A stretch of DNA of 64,000 bases. Source: Actinoallomurus purpureus. GTDB taxonomy: Bacteria > Actinomycetota > Actinomycetes > Streptosporangiales > Streptosporangiaceae. Where the stretch lies: positions 62,001-126,000 of the forward strand of contig NZ_JAMXMY010000013.1 in assembly GCF_024055795.1 (NCBI RefSeq), read 5' to 3'. Positions 37,097-45,698 of this stretch are shown in pieces. The translations under genes and the position numbers were made by a program. The notes below the pieces were generated by a model. The model did no database searches. It had not been told where the DNA came from and saw only the letters and a program-made list of their open reading frames with translations. The first letter of the stretch is position 1. Each line of letters opens with the position of its first letter.

Positions 37097-39694
37097 ATGC
37101 TGGCCGAACTGTTTCTGGCGGCGGACCCGTTGTTCGCCGACGCCGTGGAGAACGTCGACGACGGCGGGACCAGATTCCAGCCACCCATGCGGGCCGGATG
37201 GACGCGGGTGGAAAGCGGCGGCTGGGTGCAACTGGCCAAGCGGGGTACGACCCTGCCGGACCAGGGATGGAAGATTCACGTCTCGGCCACCACGACCGAC
37301 GCGGCCAAAGTGATCGACACGGTCTGCGGCTACTGCTTCGAGCACGATTTGAGCCTGAAGTTTCTGCGCAGCAGGCAGATCATGGAGATCGCCAACAGCA
37401 AGGTGGCCGCACGCGCGTCCAGCGGAAAGCTGATCACCGTCTACCCGCCCGAACACCTCCTCGAACGGACGCTGAACGACCTTTCCGAGCTGCTCGCCGG
37501 CACCGAGGGGCCGTACGTGCTGAGCGACCTGCGGTGGGACGCCGGGCCGCTGTACGTCCGGTATGGCGCGTTCAGACCCCGGACCTGCTTTTCCGCCGAG
37601 GGCGAGCACGTGCCCGCCATCCGGGACCCGGCCGGACGCCTGACGCCCGACCTTCGCGGACCCACGTTCCGGCTGCCGCCCTGGGCACCGGTTCCCCATT
37701 TCATCGGGACGAGGATCGAGGCGAGGCGCGGGAAAGCGGAGCCGTTCCCCTACCGGGTCGAGAAGGCCCTGCGCCTGTCGAACGCCGGCGGCGTCTACCG
37801 CGCGACGCAACCGGAATCCGGCCGTACCGTGGTGCTTCGTGAGGCTCGGCCGCACGCCGGGCTGGACGACGCGGGCGACGACGCGGTCACCCGCCTGCTC
37901 CGCGCGCGGGCCATCCTGCAACGGCTGCAGGACGTCGACGTGGTCCCCAAGGTCCTCGCTCACCGCGTGCACTGGGAACACCACTTCCTCGTGGAAGAGT
38001 TCGTCGAGGGCGAGAGCCTGCTGGACGCCGTCGCCCGGCGGCACCCGCTGCGCCGCCCAGGTCACACCACGGCGAGCCGGGCCGAGTACGCGTGCTGGGC
38101 GCTGACCATCCTGGATCGCGTCGAGTCGGCCCTGGCCGGCCTGCACGAAAGGGGGATCGTCTTCGGCGACCTCCAGCCCGGCAACGTGATCGTCCGCCCC
38201 GACGGCCGGGTGTGCCTGGTCGACTTCGAGACGGCGCACGAGCTCTCGGATGACCCCGCGTCGGGCCTGGCCACCGCGGGCTTCGCCGCCTCGTGGGCAC
38301 GGTCCGGATTCGGTCCCGACGACTACGCTCTGCAATGCCTGCGCCTGGCCCTGTTCCTCCCCATCACCCAGCTCATCCGGTTCGATCCGGCCAAGATCGG
38401 AATCCTGGTGGACGCCGTCGAGGAGCTGTTCCCCGTGCCGGAAGGCTTCGGACGCCGATTGCGGCCACGTCTCGCCCCGCCTCCGAAGTTCGAGGCTCGC
38501 GTGCGGCCCGCGTCCCGGCACCGCGACTGCGCCGGGCCAGGGCATCTCCCCGCCCCGTCCTGGCCGGCCACCCGGGACGACCCGGCGTGGCCGACGGTAC
38601 TGGACGCGATGCGAGACGCGATCGTCTGCAGTGCGACGCCGGGGCGCGAGGACCGGCTCTTCCCCGGAGATCCCCGCCAGTTCGAGGGGCAGGGAGCCAC
38701 CCTCGCCTACGGCGCCGCGGGTGTCCTCTACGCGCTGCACGCCACGGCACGCACCGGCTATCCCGGCTTCGAGGAACACGTCGACTGGCTGATCCGCGCG
38801 AACAGGCGCATCGACACGCCGCGCGCGGGGCTCTGCGACGGACTCACGGGAGTCGCGTACGTCCTCGCCGAGCTGGGCCAGCACGACGAAGCCCTCGACG
38901 CGCTGAGCCGTCTGCGCGGCCTCGACCTCCGCGGGAGCGCGGCCGGCCTGTTCGGCGGTCTCGCCGGGATCGGCCTCGGCCTGCTGCACCTCCGCGGCGG
39001 GCTCGTCGGCGGCGGCCCGGACGAGGAGGCGGTCCGGATCGCCGACCGGCTGACTCGCGTGATCGACGGAGACGTGAGCGACGTCGCCACCGTGACCCGC
39101 CCCGGCCTCATGCACGGCTGGTCGGGCGTCGCACTGCTGCTCACCCGCCTGTACGGGGTGACCGGGCAGGTGCGCTATCTCGACGCCGCCTCGACCGCGT
39201 TGGCCAGGGACATCGCCCACTGCGGCGTCCCGGCCGACGGATGCCTCCAAGTACGAGAGGGGACCGACTGGCGCCTGAGCCTCACGCGAGGAAGCGCCGG
39301 CATCGCGGTCGCGCTGCGGGAATACCTCGCGTACCGGGCGGATGACGACCACTACCGCCACGTCCTCGATGCCGTCCGCGCCGGGCTGTGCACGGATCTG
39401 ATGCTGTCCTCGGGGCTTCTCGAGGGGCGTTCGGGAGTCCTGGCCGCCCTGGCACATCTGTCCGGCGCCGACGGCGATCCCGCGGTCGACACGCACCTTC
39501 GTCACCTCGGCTGGCACGCGGTCCGCTTCCACAGGCACCTCGCCTTCCCATCGGGCGACCTCAATCGGCTGTCCATGGACCTGGGCACCGGAACAGCGGG
39601 GGTGCTCCTCGCCGTCCACGGCGCGCTCGGACTGGGCGGCGCCCCGCGGGCCTGGGCCGGTACGGCCCCCCTGACGGCGAGCCCGGCCCGTTGA
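37097..39694 (+). CDS. Class III lanthipeptide synthetase LanKC, intact (LanKC2)
   Basis: This 865-residue LanKC starts at ATG 37097 with GGAGGGG upstream. The lyase domain keeps GWKIHVS (Lys59, His61) and LKFLRS (Lys88), with the same 29-residue spacing as the degenerate sites in LanKC1. The kinase has NAGGVYRA, VVLREARPHAG, catalytic GDLQPGN (Asp358) and LVDFETA. The cyclase domain has YGAAGVLYAL, LCDGLTGVAYVLAEL, LMHGWSGVALLL and LLEGRSGVLAAL, with no zinc Cys/His set. It likely phosphorylates Ser/Thr of the precursor, eliminates phosphate and forms the rings. The TTG of the exporter gene overlaps its stop. Confidence 0.92.
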   Translation: MLAELFLAADPLFADAVENVDDGGTRFQPPMRAGWTRVESGGWVQLAKRGTTLPDQGWKIHVSATTTDAAKVIDTVCGYCFEHDLSLKFLRSRQIMEIANSKVAARASSGKLITVYPPEHLLERTLNDLSELLAGTEGPYVLSDLRWDAGPLYVRYGAFRPRTCFSAEGEHVPAIRDPAGRLTPDLRGPTFRLPPWAPVPHFIGTRIEARRGKAEPFPYRVEKALRLSNAGGVYRATQPESGRTVVLREARPHAGLDDAGDDAVTRLLRARAILQRLQDVDVVPKVLAHRVHWEHHFLVEEFVEGESLLDAVARRHPLRRPGHTTASRAEYACWALTILDRVESALAGLHERGIVFGDLQPGNVIVRPDGRVCLVDFETAHELSDDPASGLATAGFAASWARSGFGPDDYALQCLRLALFLPITQLIRFDPAKIGILVDAVEELFPVPEGFGRRLRPRLAPPPKFEARVRPASRHRDCAGPGHLPAPSWPATRDDPAWPTVLDAMRDAIVCSATPGREDRLFPGDPRQFEGQGATLAYGAAGVLYALHATARTGYPGFEEHVDWLIRANRRIDTPRAGLCDGLTGVAYVLAELGQHDEALDALSRLRGLDLRGSAAGLFGGLAGIGLGLLHLRGGLVGGGPDEEAVRIADRLTRVIDGDVSDVATVTRPGLMHGWSGVALLLTRLYGVTGQVRYLDAASTALARDIAHCGVPADGCLQVREGTDWRLSLTRGSAGIAVALREYLAYRADDDHYRHVLDAVRAGLCTDLMLSSGLLEGRSGVLAALAHLSGADGDPAVDTHLRHLGWHAVRFHRHLAFPSGDLNRLSMDLGTGTAGVLLAVHGALGLGGAPRAWAGTAPLTASPAR

Positions 39695-40968
39695 CCCGGC
39701 CGCTGACGTCGAGGCGCCCGGCAGGTGACGCGGACGGGCGGCTGTCCTGTAACCGCGACTTCCTGATCATGTCGATCGGGAACGGCCTGTCGCAGTTGGG
39801 CACGGGCGCGGCGGGCATGGTGCTGCCGCTGGTGGTCCTGCGTTCGACCGGCTCGACGCTGTGGGTCGGCGTGGTCGAGGCCGTCTGGGCGGCGTCCGTC
39901 GGCCTCGCATGTGTGCCGGCCGGTCCGATCGTGGACCGCTTCGACCGGCGTACCGTCCTGCTGATCTGCGATGCGGGACGCGCACTGGCCAGTGCCGCGC
40001 TGGCCCTTGCCTCGGTCGGTGGCCGCCCACCGGTCTGGGTCCTCTTGAGTGCGGGCGTCGTCCTGGGTTTCCTGGGCGCACCGTCCAACGCCGCGGTCCT
40101 CGCCTCGCTCCGCCGGCTCGTTCCCGGGTCACGGCTGTCCACGGCCGTGTCGGTGACACTGGGGCGTATCCAGGCCGCGAGTCTGATCGGCCCGATCGTC
40201 GGCGGCTTCCTGTTCAGCGTGTCGCCCAGCGTTCCGTTCTGGTTCGACGCCTGCTCGTTCGTCATGTCCGGGGTGTGCGTGTTCGCGGTGCGCAGGTCCC
40301 TGCGCGCCACCCCGGCCGCCGGGTCCGGGTTCCTGAGCGACCTCACGGCCGGATTCCGATTCGTGTGGAGGGAGAGGCTTCTGCGGACCTGCCTGCTGAC
40401 GACCGTGGCGCTCGGCCTGATCCTCCAGGGCATCCTCCTGCTCGTCATCATGGTCAACGCCCAGCGCGGCGCGAGCGGGCCATCGGTCGGCCTCATCGTG
40501 GCCGCCGCCACCGGAGGAGCCCTGGTCGGCACCGTGCTCGCCCCGATCGCCGGCGACAGGTTCCCGCCCGTACGGCTCGTCATGGGCGCCACCGCGGTCA
40601 CCGGCTGCCTGGTGCTCGCCATGGCCGCCGCCCGCGACCGGATCGCCCTGGCCGCCCTGCTCGCCCTGGCCATGGTCGTCATGTCCATCGCCGGGAGCGT
40701 GCTGACCACGACCCGGCTGCTGGGCACGCCCGACGGCTTCCAGGGACGGGTGAACAGCGTCTTCAACCTCACTCAGCTCGCCGCGGCACTCGGCCCCACC
40801 TTGGCCGGCCTGATGCTCACCCGCCTGTCCGGCGGCGCAAGCCTGCTGATCTTCGCCGGGCTGCTGTGCGCCGTGACGCTCCTGCTGACCCGGCTGAAGG
40901 CCCCGGCGCCGGAGGCGGTGGCAGGGTCCCCCGATCCCGACGCGCCGGCCCCCGGAGGTCGAGCATGA
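39691..40968 (+). CDS. MFS transporter of the lanthipeptide cluster
   Basis: This 425-residue, 12-helix MFS protein of the enterobactin-exporter-like (MFS_3) type has IMSIGNGLSQLGTGAAGMVL, the loop motif GPIVDRFDRRTVLL and VPFWFDACSFVMSGV. Start TTG 39691 (TTGA overlap with LanKC2) is used because no later start precedes helix 1. It probably exports the modified peptide or confers self-resistance. Class III clusters more often use ABC exporters, so MFS use is noteworthy. Confidence 0.88.
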   Translation: MTRPLTSRRPAGDADGRLSCNRDFLIMSIGNGLSQLGTGAAGMVLPLVVLRSTGSTLWVGVVEAVWAASVGLACVPAGPIVDRFDRRTVLLICDAGRALASAALALASVGGRPPVWVLLSAGVVLGFLGAPSNAAVLASLRRLVPGSRLSTAVSVTLGRIQAASLIGPIVGGFLFSVSPSVPFWFDACSFVMSGVCVFAVRRSLRATPAAGSGFLSDLTAGFRFVWRERLLRTCLLTTVALGLILQGILLLVIMVNAQRGASGPSVGLIVAAATGGALVGTVLAPIAGDRFPPVRLVMGATAVTGCLVLAMAAARDRIALAALLALAMVVMSIAGSVLTTTRLLGTPDGFQGRVNSVFNLTQLAAALGPTLAGLMLTRLSGGASLLIFAGLLCAVTLLLTRLKAPAPEAVAGSPDPDAPAPGGRA

Positions 40969-41927
40969 CCGCCTACTCCATCATGATGCCGTTCGCCCCT
41001 GCGCGTCCCCAGCAGATCCTGCCCTACGCCGCGCTCACGCAATGGAGCAAGGCGCACCGCCTGTGGCAGGGGCAGGCGGACATCAGCGACCCGAACCAGA
41101 CCTTCGTGTTCGCGGCGGCGTCGGGTTTCCGCGTCCCGGTCGGGACGGGCGTGCTGCTCATGCCGAACCGCCACCCCGCCACCGCGGCGCAACTCGCCCA
41201 GACGCTGGCGATGACCATGGGCCACCCGGTCGTCGCCGGTTACGGTCCGGGTGCCGAGGCCCTCCAGCGCGCCTTGCTCGGCATGCCGTATCGGAGCCCT
41301 CTGACCGCCACGCGCGAGTACCTGACCATCATGCGCGGGCTGCTGGCCGGGGAGAGGGTCGAGTACGAGGGGGAGTACTTCTCGTGCCGCTTCGCCCTGA
41401 GGCCCGTCCCGAGCCCGCCTGTCGAGGTCGGCGTGGGGGTGCTCGGACCGGCCATGGCCCGGGTCGCCGGCGAGCTGGCCGACGTGGCCATCACCTGGCT
41501 GGTCCCCGCCGCCCACCTCCAGGACGTGATCGTCCCCGCGCTTCGCGAGGGCGCCGAGGCGGCCGGACGTCCGGTGCCCCGCCTGGTGTCCCTCGTCCCG
41601 GTGGCCCTCGACACGGACGGACGCGACCTGCCCGATCTGGTGATCGCCGGGCATTCCGGCCACCTCCGCCTGCCGCACTACGCCACGATGCTGCGAAGGT
41701 GCGGTATCGACACCGACACCGCCGACCCACGCGCCGCCGCGACGGCGCTGATCAAGGGCGGCGCGTTCCTCGGCGGCGGTCTCGCCGACGTCTGCGAGCA
41801 ACTGCGCCATCATGCCGACGCCGGCGCCGACGAGATCGCTTTGAATCTCTCCGGCGTGCATGTGCGGAACGGCGAGACGACGGCGTTGCGGGAACTCCAC
41901 ATGATCTTGGAGGAGGTCGCCGCATGA
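40965..41927 (+). CDS. LLM-class (F420-dependent type) oxidoreductase of the lanthipeptide cluster
   Basis: This 320-residue luciferase-like TIM-barrel protein has VPVGTGVLLMPNRHPATAAQ, TMGHPVVAGYGPGAEALQRA, LTATREYLTIMRGLLAGE and VEVGVGVLGPAMARVAGELA (cofactor phosphate loop region). ATG 40965 overlaps the exporter stop. F420H2-dependent LLM enzymes (the LanJC group described with lexapeptide) reduce dehydroalanine to D-alanine in lanthipeptides. The precursor here has more Ser/Thr than one Cys can capture, so such a role fits. F420 versus FMN use is not decided by sequence. Confidence 0.8.
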   Translation: MTAYSIMMPFAPARPQQILPYAALTQWSKAHRLWQGQADISDPNQTFVFAAASGFRVPVGTGVLLMPNRHPATAAQLAQTLAMTMGHPVVAGYGPGAEALQRALLGMPYRSPLTATREYLTIMRGLLAGERVEYEGEYFSCRFALRPVPSPPVEVGVGVLGPAMARVAGELADVAITWLVPAAHLQDVIVPALREGAEAAGRPVPRLVSLVPVALDTDGRDLPDLVIAGHSGHLRLPHYATMLRRCGIDTDTADPRAAATALIKGGAFLGGGLADVCEQLRHHADAGADEIALNLSGVHVRNGETTALRELHMILEEVAA

Positions 41928-41996
41928 GGCGATGACGAACACATCGGTTCCGATGCAGAACGTTCCCGCGACCAGCAGGAACAGCCGCACGGGCAC
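41928..41996 (-). pseudogene. N-terminal relic of an MFS transporter gene
   Basis: On the minus strand GTG 41996 opens VPVRLFLLVAGTFCIGTDVF and VIAS, which reads like the first helix of a DHA1-type MFS transporter (AGTFxIGTDxFVIAGLLP). Homology stops where the LLM gene ends. It looks like the stump of a gene cut when the lanthipeptide cluster and the NRPS/PKS cluster became neighbours. Confidence 0.45.
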
Positions 41997-42023
41997 GTTG
42001 CATTCCTATTCTCAGATGTGGAT

Positions 42024-42773
42024 TCAGGGCAGGAAGATCTCGGACTTGACGGCATCTGCCACATCAGGCGGGAAGTCGTTCAGGTAGAAATGATCGCCGG
42101 AGAAGGTCCGCACAGAGAAGTTGGACGATGTGTGGTCGGCCCAGCAGCACATATCATTTCGCGATACACGTGGGTCCGCTCGCCCCACGAAGGCGGTGAT
42201 CGGACAAGGCAGCACTGTATGAATATCGCCGCGATAGGCGTGTATCGCCCGGTAGTCGCTGCGCAGCGGTGGAAGAAAAAGCTCCCTGAGCTCTTCATTC
42301 TCGAAGAACGCCGGATTAGTGCCATGAAGCAACCGCAGTTCGTTCACCATGGCGTCCTCGCTGTCCCAATGCCGAGTACTTCGATGTTGTGAGGGCGCCT
42401 GTATCCCTGAAACAATGAGTCTGGCAGGCGATATGCCGTATTCAAGTTCTAGGCGTTTGGCGGTTTCGAAGGCGATCAGGCCTCCCATGCTATGTCCAAA
42501 AAGGACCAGGCGCGGCTGCGTCTCCGCGCCGATGAGCCTGGCGACTTCGTCGGCGATCATCCCCAGGTCTTCGATTGCGGGCTCCGCGTAGCGGTCCTGC
42601 CGTCCGGGGTACTGTACTCCCAGCACTTGGATTTTCGGAGAAAGAGCCGCGGACAGGGGAAAGAAATAGCCTGCGGATCCGCCGGCGTATGGGAAGCACA
42701 ACAAGCGGTGCGTCGAGTCGCCGCCGTCATGGAAGGAGCGTATCCAGGACGCGTAGGGGCGAAAGTGCGTCAT
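42024..42773 (-). CDS. Type II thioesterase of the NRPS/PKS cluster
   Basis: This 249-residue alpha/beta-hydrolase of the GrsT/RifR type has RLLCFPYAGGSAGYFFPLSA, nucleophile LFGHSMGGLIAFETA, ITAFVGRADPRV (Asp region) and FSGDHFYL (catalytic His). It clears mis-primed carrier proteins. Its ATG overlaps the stop of the A-PCP gene (ATGA), so the two are cotranscribed. Confidence 0.93.
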   Translation of the reverse strand: MTHFRPYASWIRSFHDGGDSTHRLLCFPYAGGSAGYFFPLSAALSPKIQVLGVQYPGRQDRYAEPAIEDLGMIADEVARLIGAETQPRLVLFGHSMGGLIAFETAKRLELEYGISPARLIVSGIQAPSQHRSTRHWDSEDAMVNELRLLHGTNPAFFENEELRELFLPPLRSDYRAIHAYRGDIHTVLPCPITAFVGRADPRVSRNDMCCWADHTSSNFSVRTFSGDHFYLNDFPPDVADAVKSEIFLP

Positions 42774-44533
42774 ATGGCAATCCGTTCCAAGATCAATGCG
42801 CTCAATGCACCGATGGTCGGCCGCTTCAGGAACTCGTGCATGTCGATTCTTACTCGGAAGCGCACATGAACCTTCGTGATTATGACCGCCGCCGACAGAG
42901 ATGTCCCGCCCAATTCCATGAAATGGCGGTCGGTGGCGATATCGCCGAAACCAAGCACGCCGGACCAGATGGCGGCAACGGCTCTCTGTACATCATCCAT
43001 ATCGTCGTTTCCGCCCGGCAGTACGGTGACGGGGCCGCCCAACCGCCGACGGTCGACCTTCCCGTTAGGAGACAATGGCAACGATTCGGCGGCGATGATG
43101 TGCCGGGGAACCATATAGTCGGGTAGCCGGCCGGTCAAATATGATCGAAGTTCCTGCCAATCGGCCGAATAGCCTGGTTCGGTTACCACGTGAGCTACCA
43201 GCTGCCGTTCACCATGTGGGGGCGTCCATGCCACGACTGCACACTCGTGGACCTGCGGGTGGCGGCGTAGCTCTATCTCGACTTCGCCAGGCTCGATCCG
43301 GTATCCGCGTATTTTAAGTTGATCGTCTGTCCGGCCGACGTAATTCAGGACCCCGTCCGCGCGTTGAGCGACCAGATCGCCGGTGCGATACATGCGTATC
43401 TGTCGACCGTTCATACGGATCACGGGAAAACGCTCCTCTGTGAGTTGAGGTTCGTGGGCGTACCCGTGCGCCAGGCCAACACCCGCCAGCCATAGTTCGC
43501 CTGAACCGTCAGGGATCATCTCGGGGTCCGCCGGTGCACGGACATGAGCCTCGATCCCAGGGATCGGCAGACCGATGGGAGGAGCATCCGGCCACGATTG
43601 CGGCGGGCCGGAGAGCGTATGGGCGAGAGCCACATGCGTCTCTGCGGGGCCGTAGTGATTGTGCAGACGGCATTCCGGGATCCGGCTGAAGAATTCGCGG
43701 ATGCGAGCAGTGATATGGAGCGCCTCGCCCGCAGCGGCGACCTCGAGCAGGGACGTGGGGACGCAACTGAACTCGACGGCCAGATCGGCCAGTCGGCTCA
43801 GAACCACCGGCGGCACGAAGAGGCGCTCGATCTCCCAGGTCGTGAGTAGGTCAAGTATGCGCGGCAGGTCGCTACGTTCGTCGTCGGCCGGAGCGTAAAG
43901 ACACCCTCCGCTGCACCATGCTGTGAACACCTCCTGGATGAAGACGTCGAAGCCCAGCGGCGCGAATAGTAGAGTGCGGAGGGGCTTCGAAGAGGTGCTC
44001 GCGAGCGTCCATTCGATGAGGTTGTCCAGGCAGCGATGCGGCATCGAGATGGCTTTGGGGCCCCCTGTTGAACCGGACGTGAAGACCAAATAGGCGGCGT
44101 CTTCATGGCCGATGTTCTCGTTGGATCGGGATCTCGTATGCTCTACGGCTTCGTCGCCGGTCATCACAAGTACACGGGACACAGGTGTCGTCCATGCCGG
44201 AACCTGGTCCGGCGTGACCAGGGCGAGCCGAGCACGGCTGCGCCGCCACATATGACGGATGCGCTCTTCGGGGTACCGGGGATCGACGATACAGAACGCT
44301 CCTCCCGCCCGGAGAATCGCCAATACGGCTACTCCCAGAGCGAGGCCGCGCGGCGCCTGAACGAGTACCACGTCACCCGGACGGAGCCCTTCCCGTATGA
44401 GGCGCGTGGATAGAACGGTCGCACGGCTGTCCAGTTCACCGTAGGTGAGCCGGCCATCTGAGGTGATTAGCGCAGGCGTGTCCGTGCGCTGTCTTATCTG
44501 AGTCTCGATCAGCTCCATGATACGGCTGGCCAA
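42770..44533 (-). CDS. NRPS adenylation-PCP didomain, proline-type specificity
   Basis: This 587-residue protein has A-domain cores LTYGEL, YLVFTSGSTGGPKAIS, GFDVFIQEVF, NHYGPAETHVA, MYRTGDLVAQ, DDQLKIRGYRIEPGE and LSPNGKVDRRRL. A PCP follows (HFMELGGTSLSAAV). My hand alignment to GrsA gives pocket residues D, V, Q, F, A, A, H, V, A, K, close to proline codes (DVQ--AHV-K). There is no condensation domain, so it is a free-standing loading unit. TTG 44533 has GAGAGGAG upstream; ATG 44518 lacks one. No acyl-CoA dehydrogenase for pyrrole formation is present. Confidence 0.9.
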   Translation of the reverse strand: MASRIMELIETQIRQRTDTPALITSDGRLTYGELDSRATVLSTRLIREGLRPGDVVLVQAPRGLALGVAVLAILRAGGAFCIVDPRYPEERIRHMWRRSRARLALVTPDQVPAWTTPVSRVLVMTGDEAVEHTRSRSNENIGHEDAAYLVFTSGSTGGPKAISMPHRCLDNLIEWTLASTSSKPLRTLLFAPLGFDVFIQEVFTAWCSGGCLYAPADDERSDLPRILDLLTTWEIERLFVPPVVLSRLADLAVEFSCVPTSLLEVAAAGEALHITARIREFFSRIPECRLHNHYGPAETHVALAHTLSGPPQSWPDAPPIGLPIPGIEAHVRAPADPEMIPDGSGELWLAGVGLAHGYAHEPQLTEERFPVIRMNGRQIRMYRTGDLVAQRADGVLNYVGRTDDQLKIRGYRIEPGEVEIELRRHPQVHECAVVAWTPPHGERQLVAHVVTEPGYSADWQELRSYLTGRLPDYMVPRHIIAAESLPLSPNGKVDRRRLGGPVTVLPGGNDDMDDVQRAVAAIWSGVLGFGDIATDRHFMELGGTSLSAAVIITKVHVRFRVRIDMHEFLKRPTIGALSALILERIAI

Positions 44534-44930
44534 GAGTCGCTCCTCTCGCGCATGGCGGCTGGCTTCCAGGCTCCGGACACCCCTGGTGTGGAACGATCCA
44601 GGTCGCTAGACTGGCGACCGGGTACCGGACGGTGGTCCGGAGTTCGTACAGTACCACTCAGTCGTGAATACCTGACTTTCTGATTGTTGACCAGCAGAGC
44701 GAACCGAAGACGCTTCTGATTTGAGCCGCCGGACGAATTGGAGTCGGCCACGACCGGCGACCGGTCATGCCGTGCCACGCTATTCCCTGACACGCTGGAG
44801 ACTGAACATCATCACGAATGTAGTTGGCGTGGATTCGCGAGCAACTGCACGCCACCATTGATCATCATCGCTCTCGTGGTGCATTCATCACTCAATGCAC
44901 GGTAATAATTTGTGATATCGGAGGTGCAAC
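44534..44930. promoter_or_regulatory. Divergent control region of the NRPS/PKS cluster
   Basis: This 397-base gap lies between the A-PCP and methyltransferase genes, with no supported gene. It is markedly more A/T-rich than the purine region. Two short perfect inverted repeats occur: CCGGAC-N4-GTCCGG at 44625-44640 and GACCGG-CGA-CCGGTC at 44752-44766. They are candidate operators. Confidence 0.5.
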
Positions 44931-45683
44931 GTGCAAAGTGCCGCGAACTTGTATCTTGACCTCATGAAGAAGGTTTTGGCAAACACTATTTACGAGGACC
45001 CGCCAATTCCTGCGAGCTGGGCGCCGGCCAAGGAGTACGACGAGCTCAATCGTCGGCTAGGAGTGGACTGGCCGAGCGTTGCGCATACCATGATCGGAAT
45101 GCGTCGTCTTGAAAACGTGGAGAGCTGTATGACCACGGTGTTGACAGACGGAATCCCTGGCGACTTCATCGAGACCGGCGTATGGCGTGGAGGGACGTGC
45201 ATCTTCATGCGGGCCATACTGAAGGCATATGGCATTGAGAATCGCCGAGTTTGGGTAGCGGACTCTTTTCAAGGAATGCCGCCTGCGGATTCCTCTGTTC
45301 ACGAGGGTGACCGTCGGCTCGCGAGTGATCGTTACAACGATTTGATGGCGATCGATCTGCCTACCGTGCGGCGGAATTTTGAGCGCTATGGCCTGCTCGA
45401 CAGGCAGGTGGAATTCTTGCCCGGCTGGTTCCGGGACACGCTGCCGGGCGCCCCGATAGATCGCCTCGCGATCCTTCGACTAGACAGCGATCTCTACGAA
45501 TCAACGATGGAAACGCTCGTTCAGCTCTATCCGAAGCTTTCTCCTGGCGGATTTGTAATCATCGATGATTATCATATTCCCGTCTGCAGGGAAGCCGTTC
45601 ATGATTGGCGTGCCGAGTTCAAGGTCGAGGACCCCATCGAGGATATCGACGGTCTGGGCGCCTTCTGGCGCCGCAGCAAATGA
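44931..45683 (+). CDS. TylF/MycF-type SAM-dependent O-methyltransferase
   Basis: This 250-residue protein has LYLDLMKKVLANTIYEDPP, SAM-binding GDFIETGVWRGGTCIFMRA, VWVADSFQGMPPAD, the metal-binding RLDSDLYESTMET and FVIIDDYHIPVCREAV. These match the TylF/MycF family of magnesium-dependent methyltransferases. Original members act on macrolide sugars, but the family is also used on amino acids and small phenols in NRPS pathways. No sugar genes are nearby, so O-methylation of the peptide/polyketide is likely. GGAGGTG precedes GTG 44931. Confidence 0.9.
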   Translation: MQSAANLYLDLMKKVLANTIYEDPPIPASWAPAKEYDELNRRLGVDWPSVAHTMIGMRRLENVESCMTTVLTDGIPGDFIETGVWRGGTCIFMRAILKAYGIENRRVWVADSFQGMPPADSSVHEGDRRLASDRYNDLMAIDLPTVRRNFERYGLLDRQVEFLPGWFRDTLPGAPIDRLAILRLDSDLYESTMETLVQLYPKLSPGGFVIIDDYHIPVCREAVHDWRAEFKVEDPIEDIDGLGAFWRRSK

Positions 45684-45698
45684 AGCGGAGCGTATGGC

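Noticed and set aside
36479-39619. A 1046-codon open frame on the minus strand
   Set aside because: It runs antisense to both LanKC genes, has no recognisable domain and shows the low-complexity composition expected of a mirror frame in GC-rich DNA.
34344-39694. LanKC proteins as class IV (LanL) synthetases
   Set aside because: The LanC-like domains lack the Cys-Cys-His zinc ligands required in class IV, so class III is the better call.
44509-44858. Small minus-strand frames in the divergent region before the methyltransferase
   Set aside because: They have no ribosome sites or domains and overlap the likely promoters.
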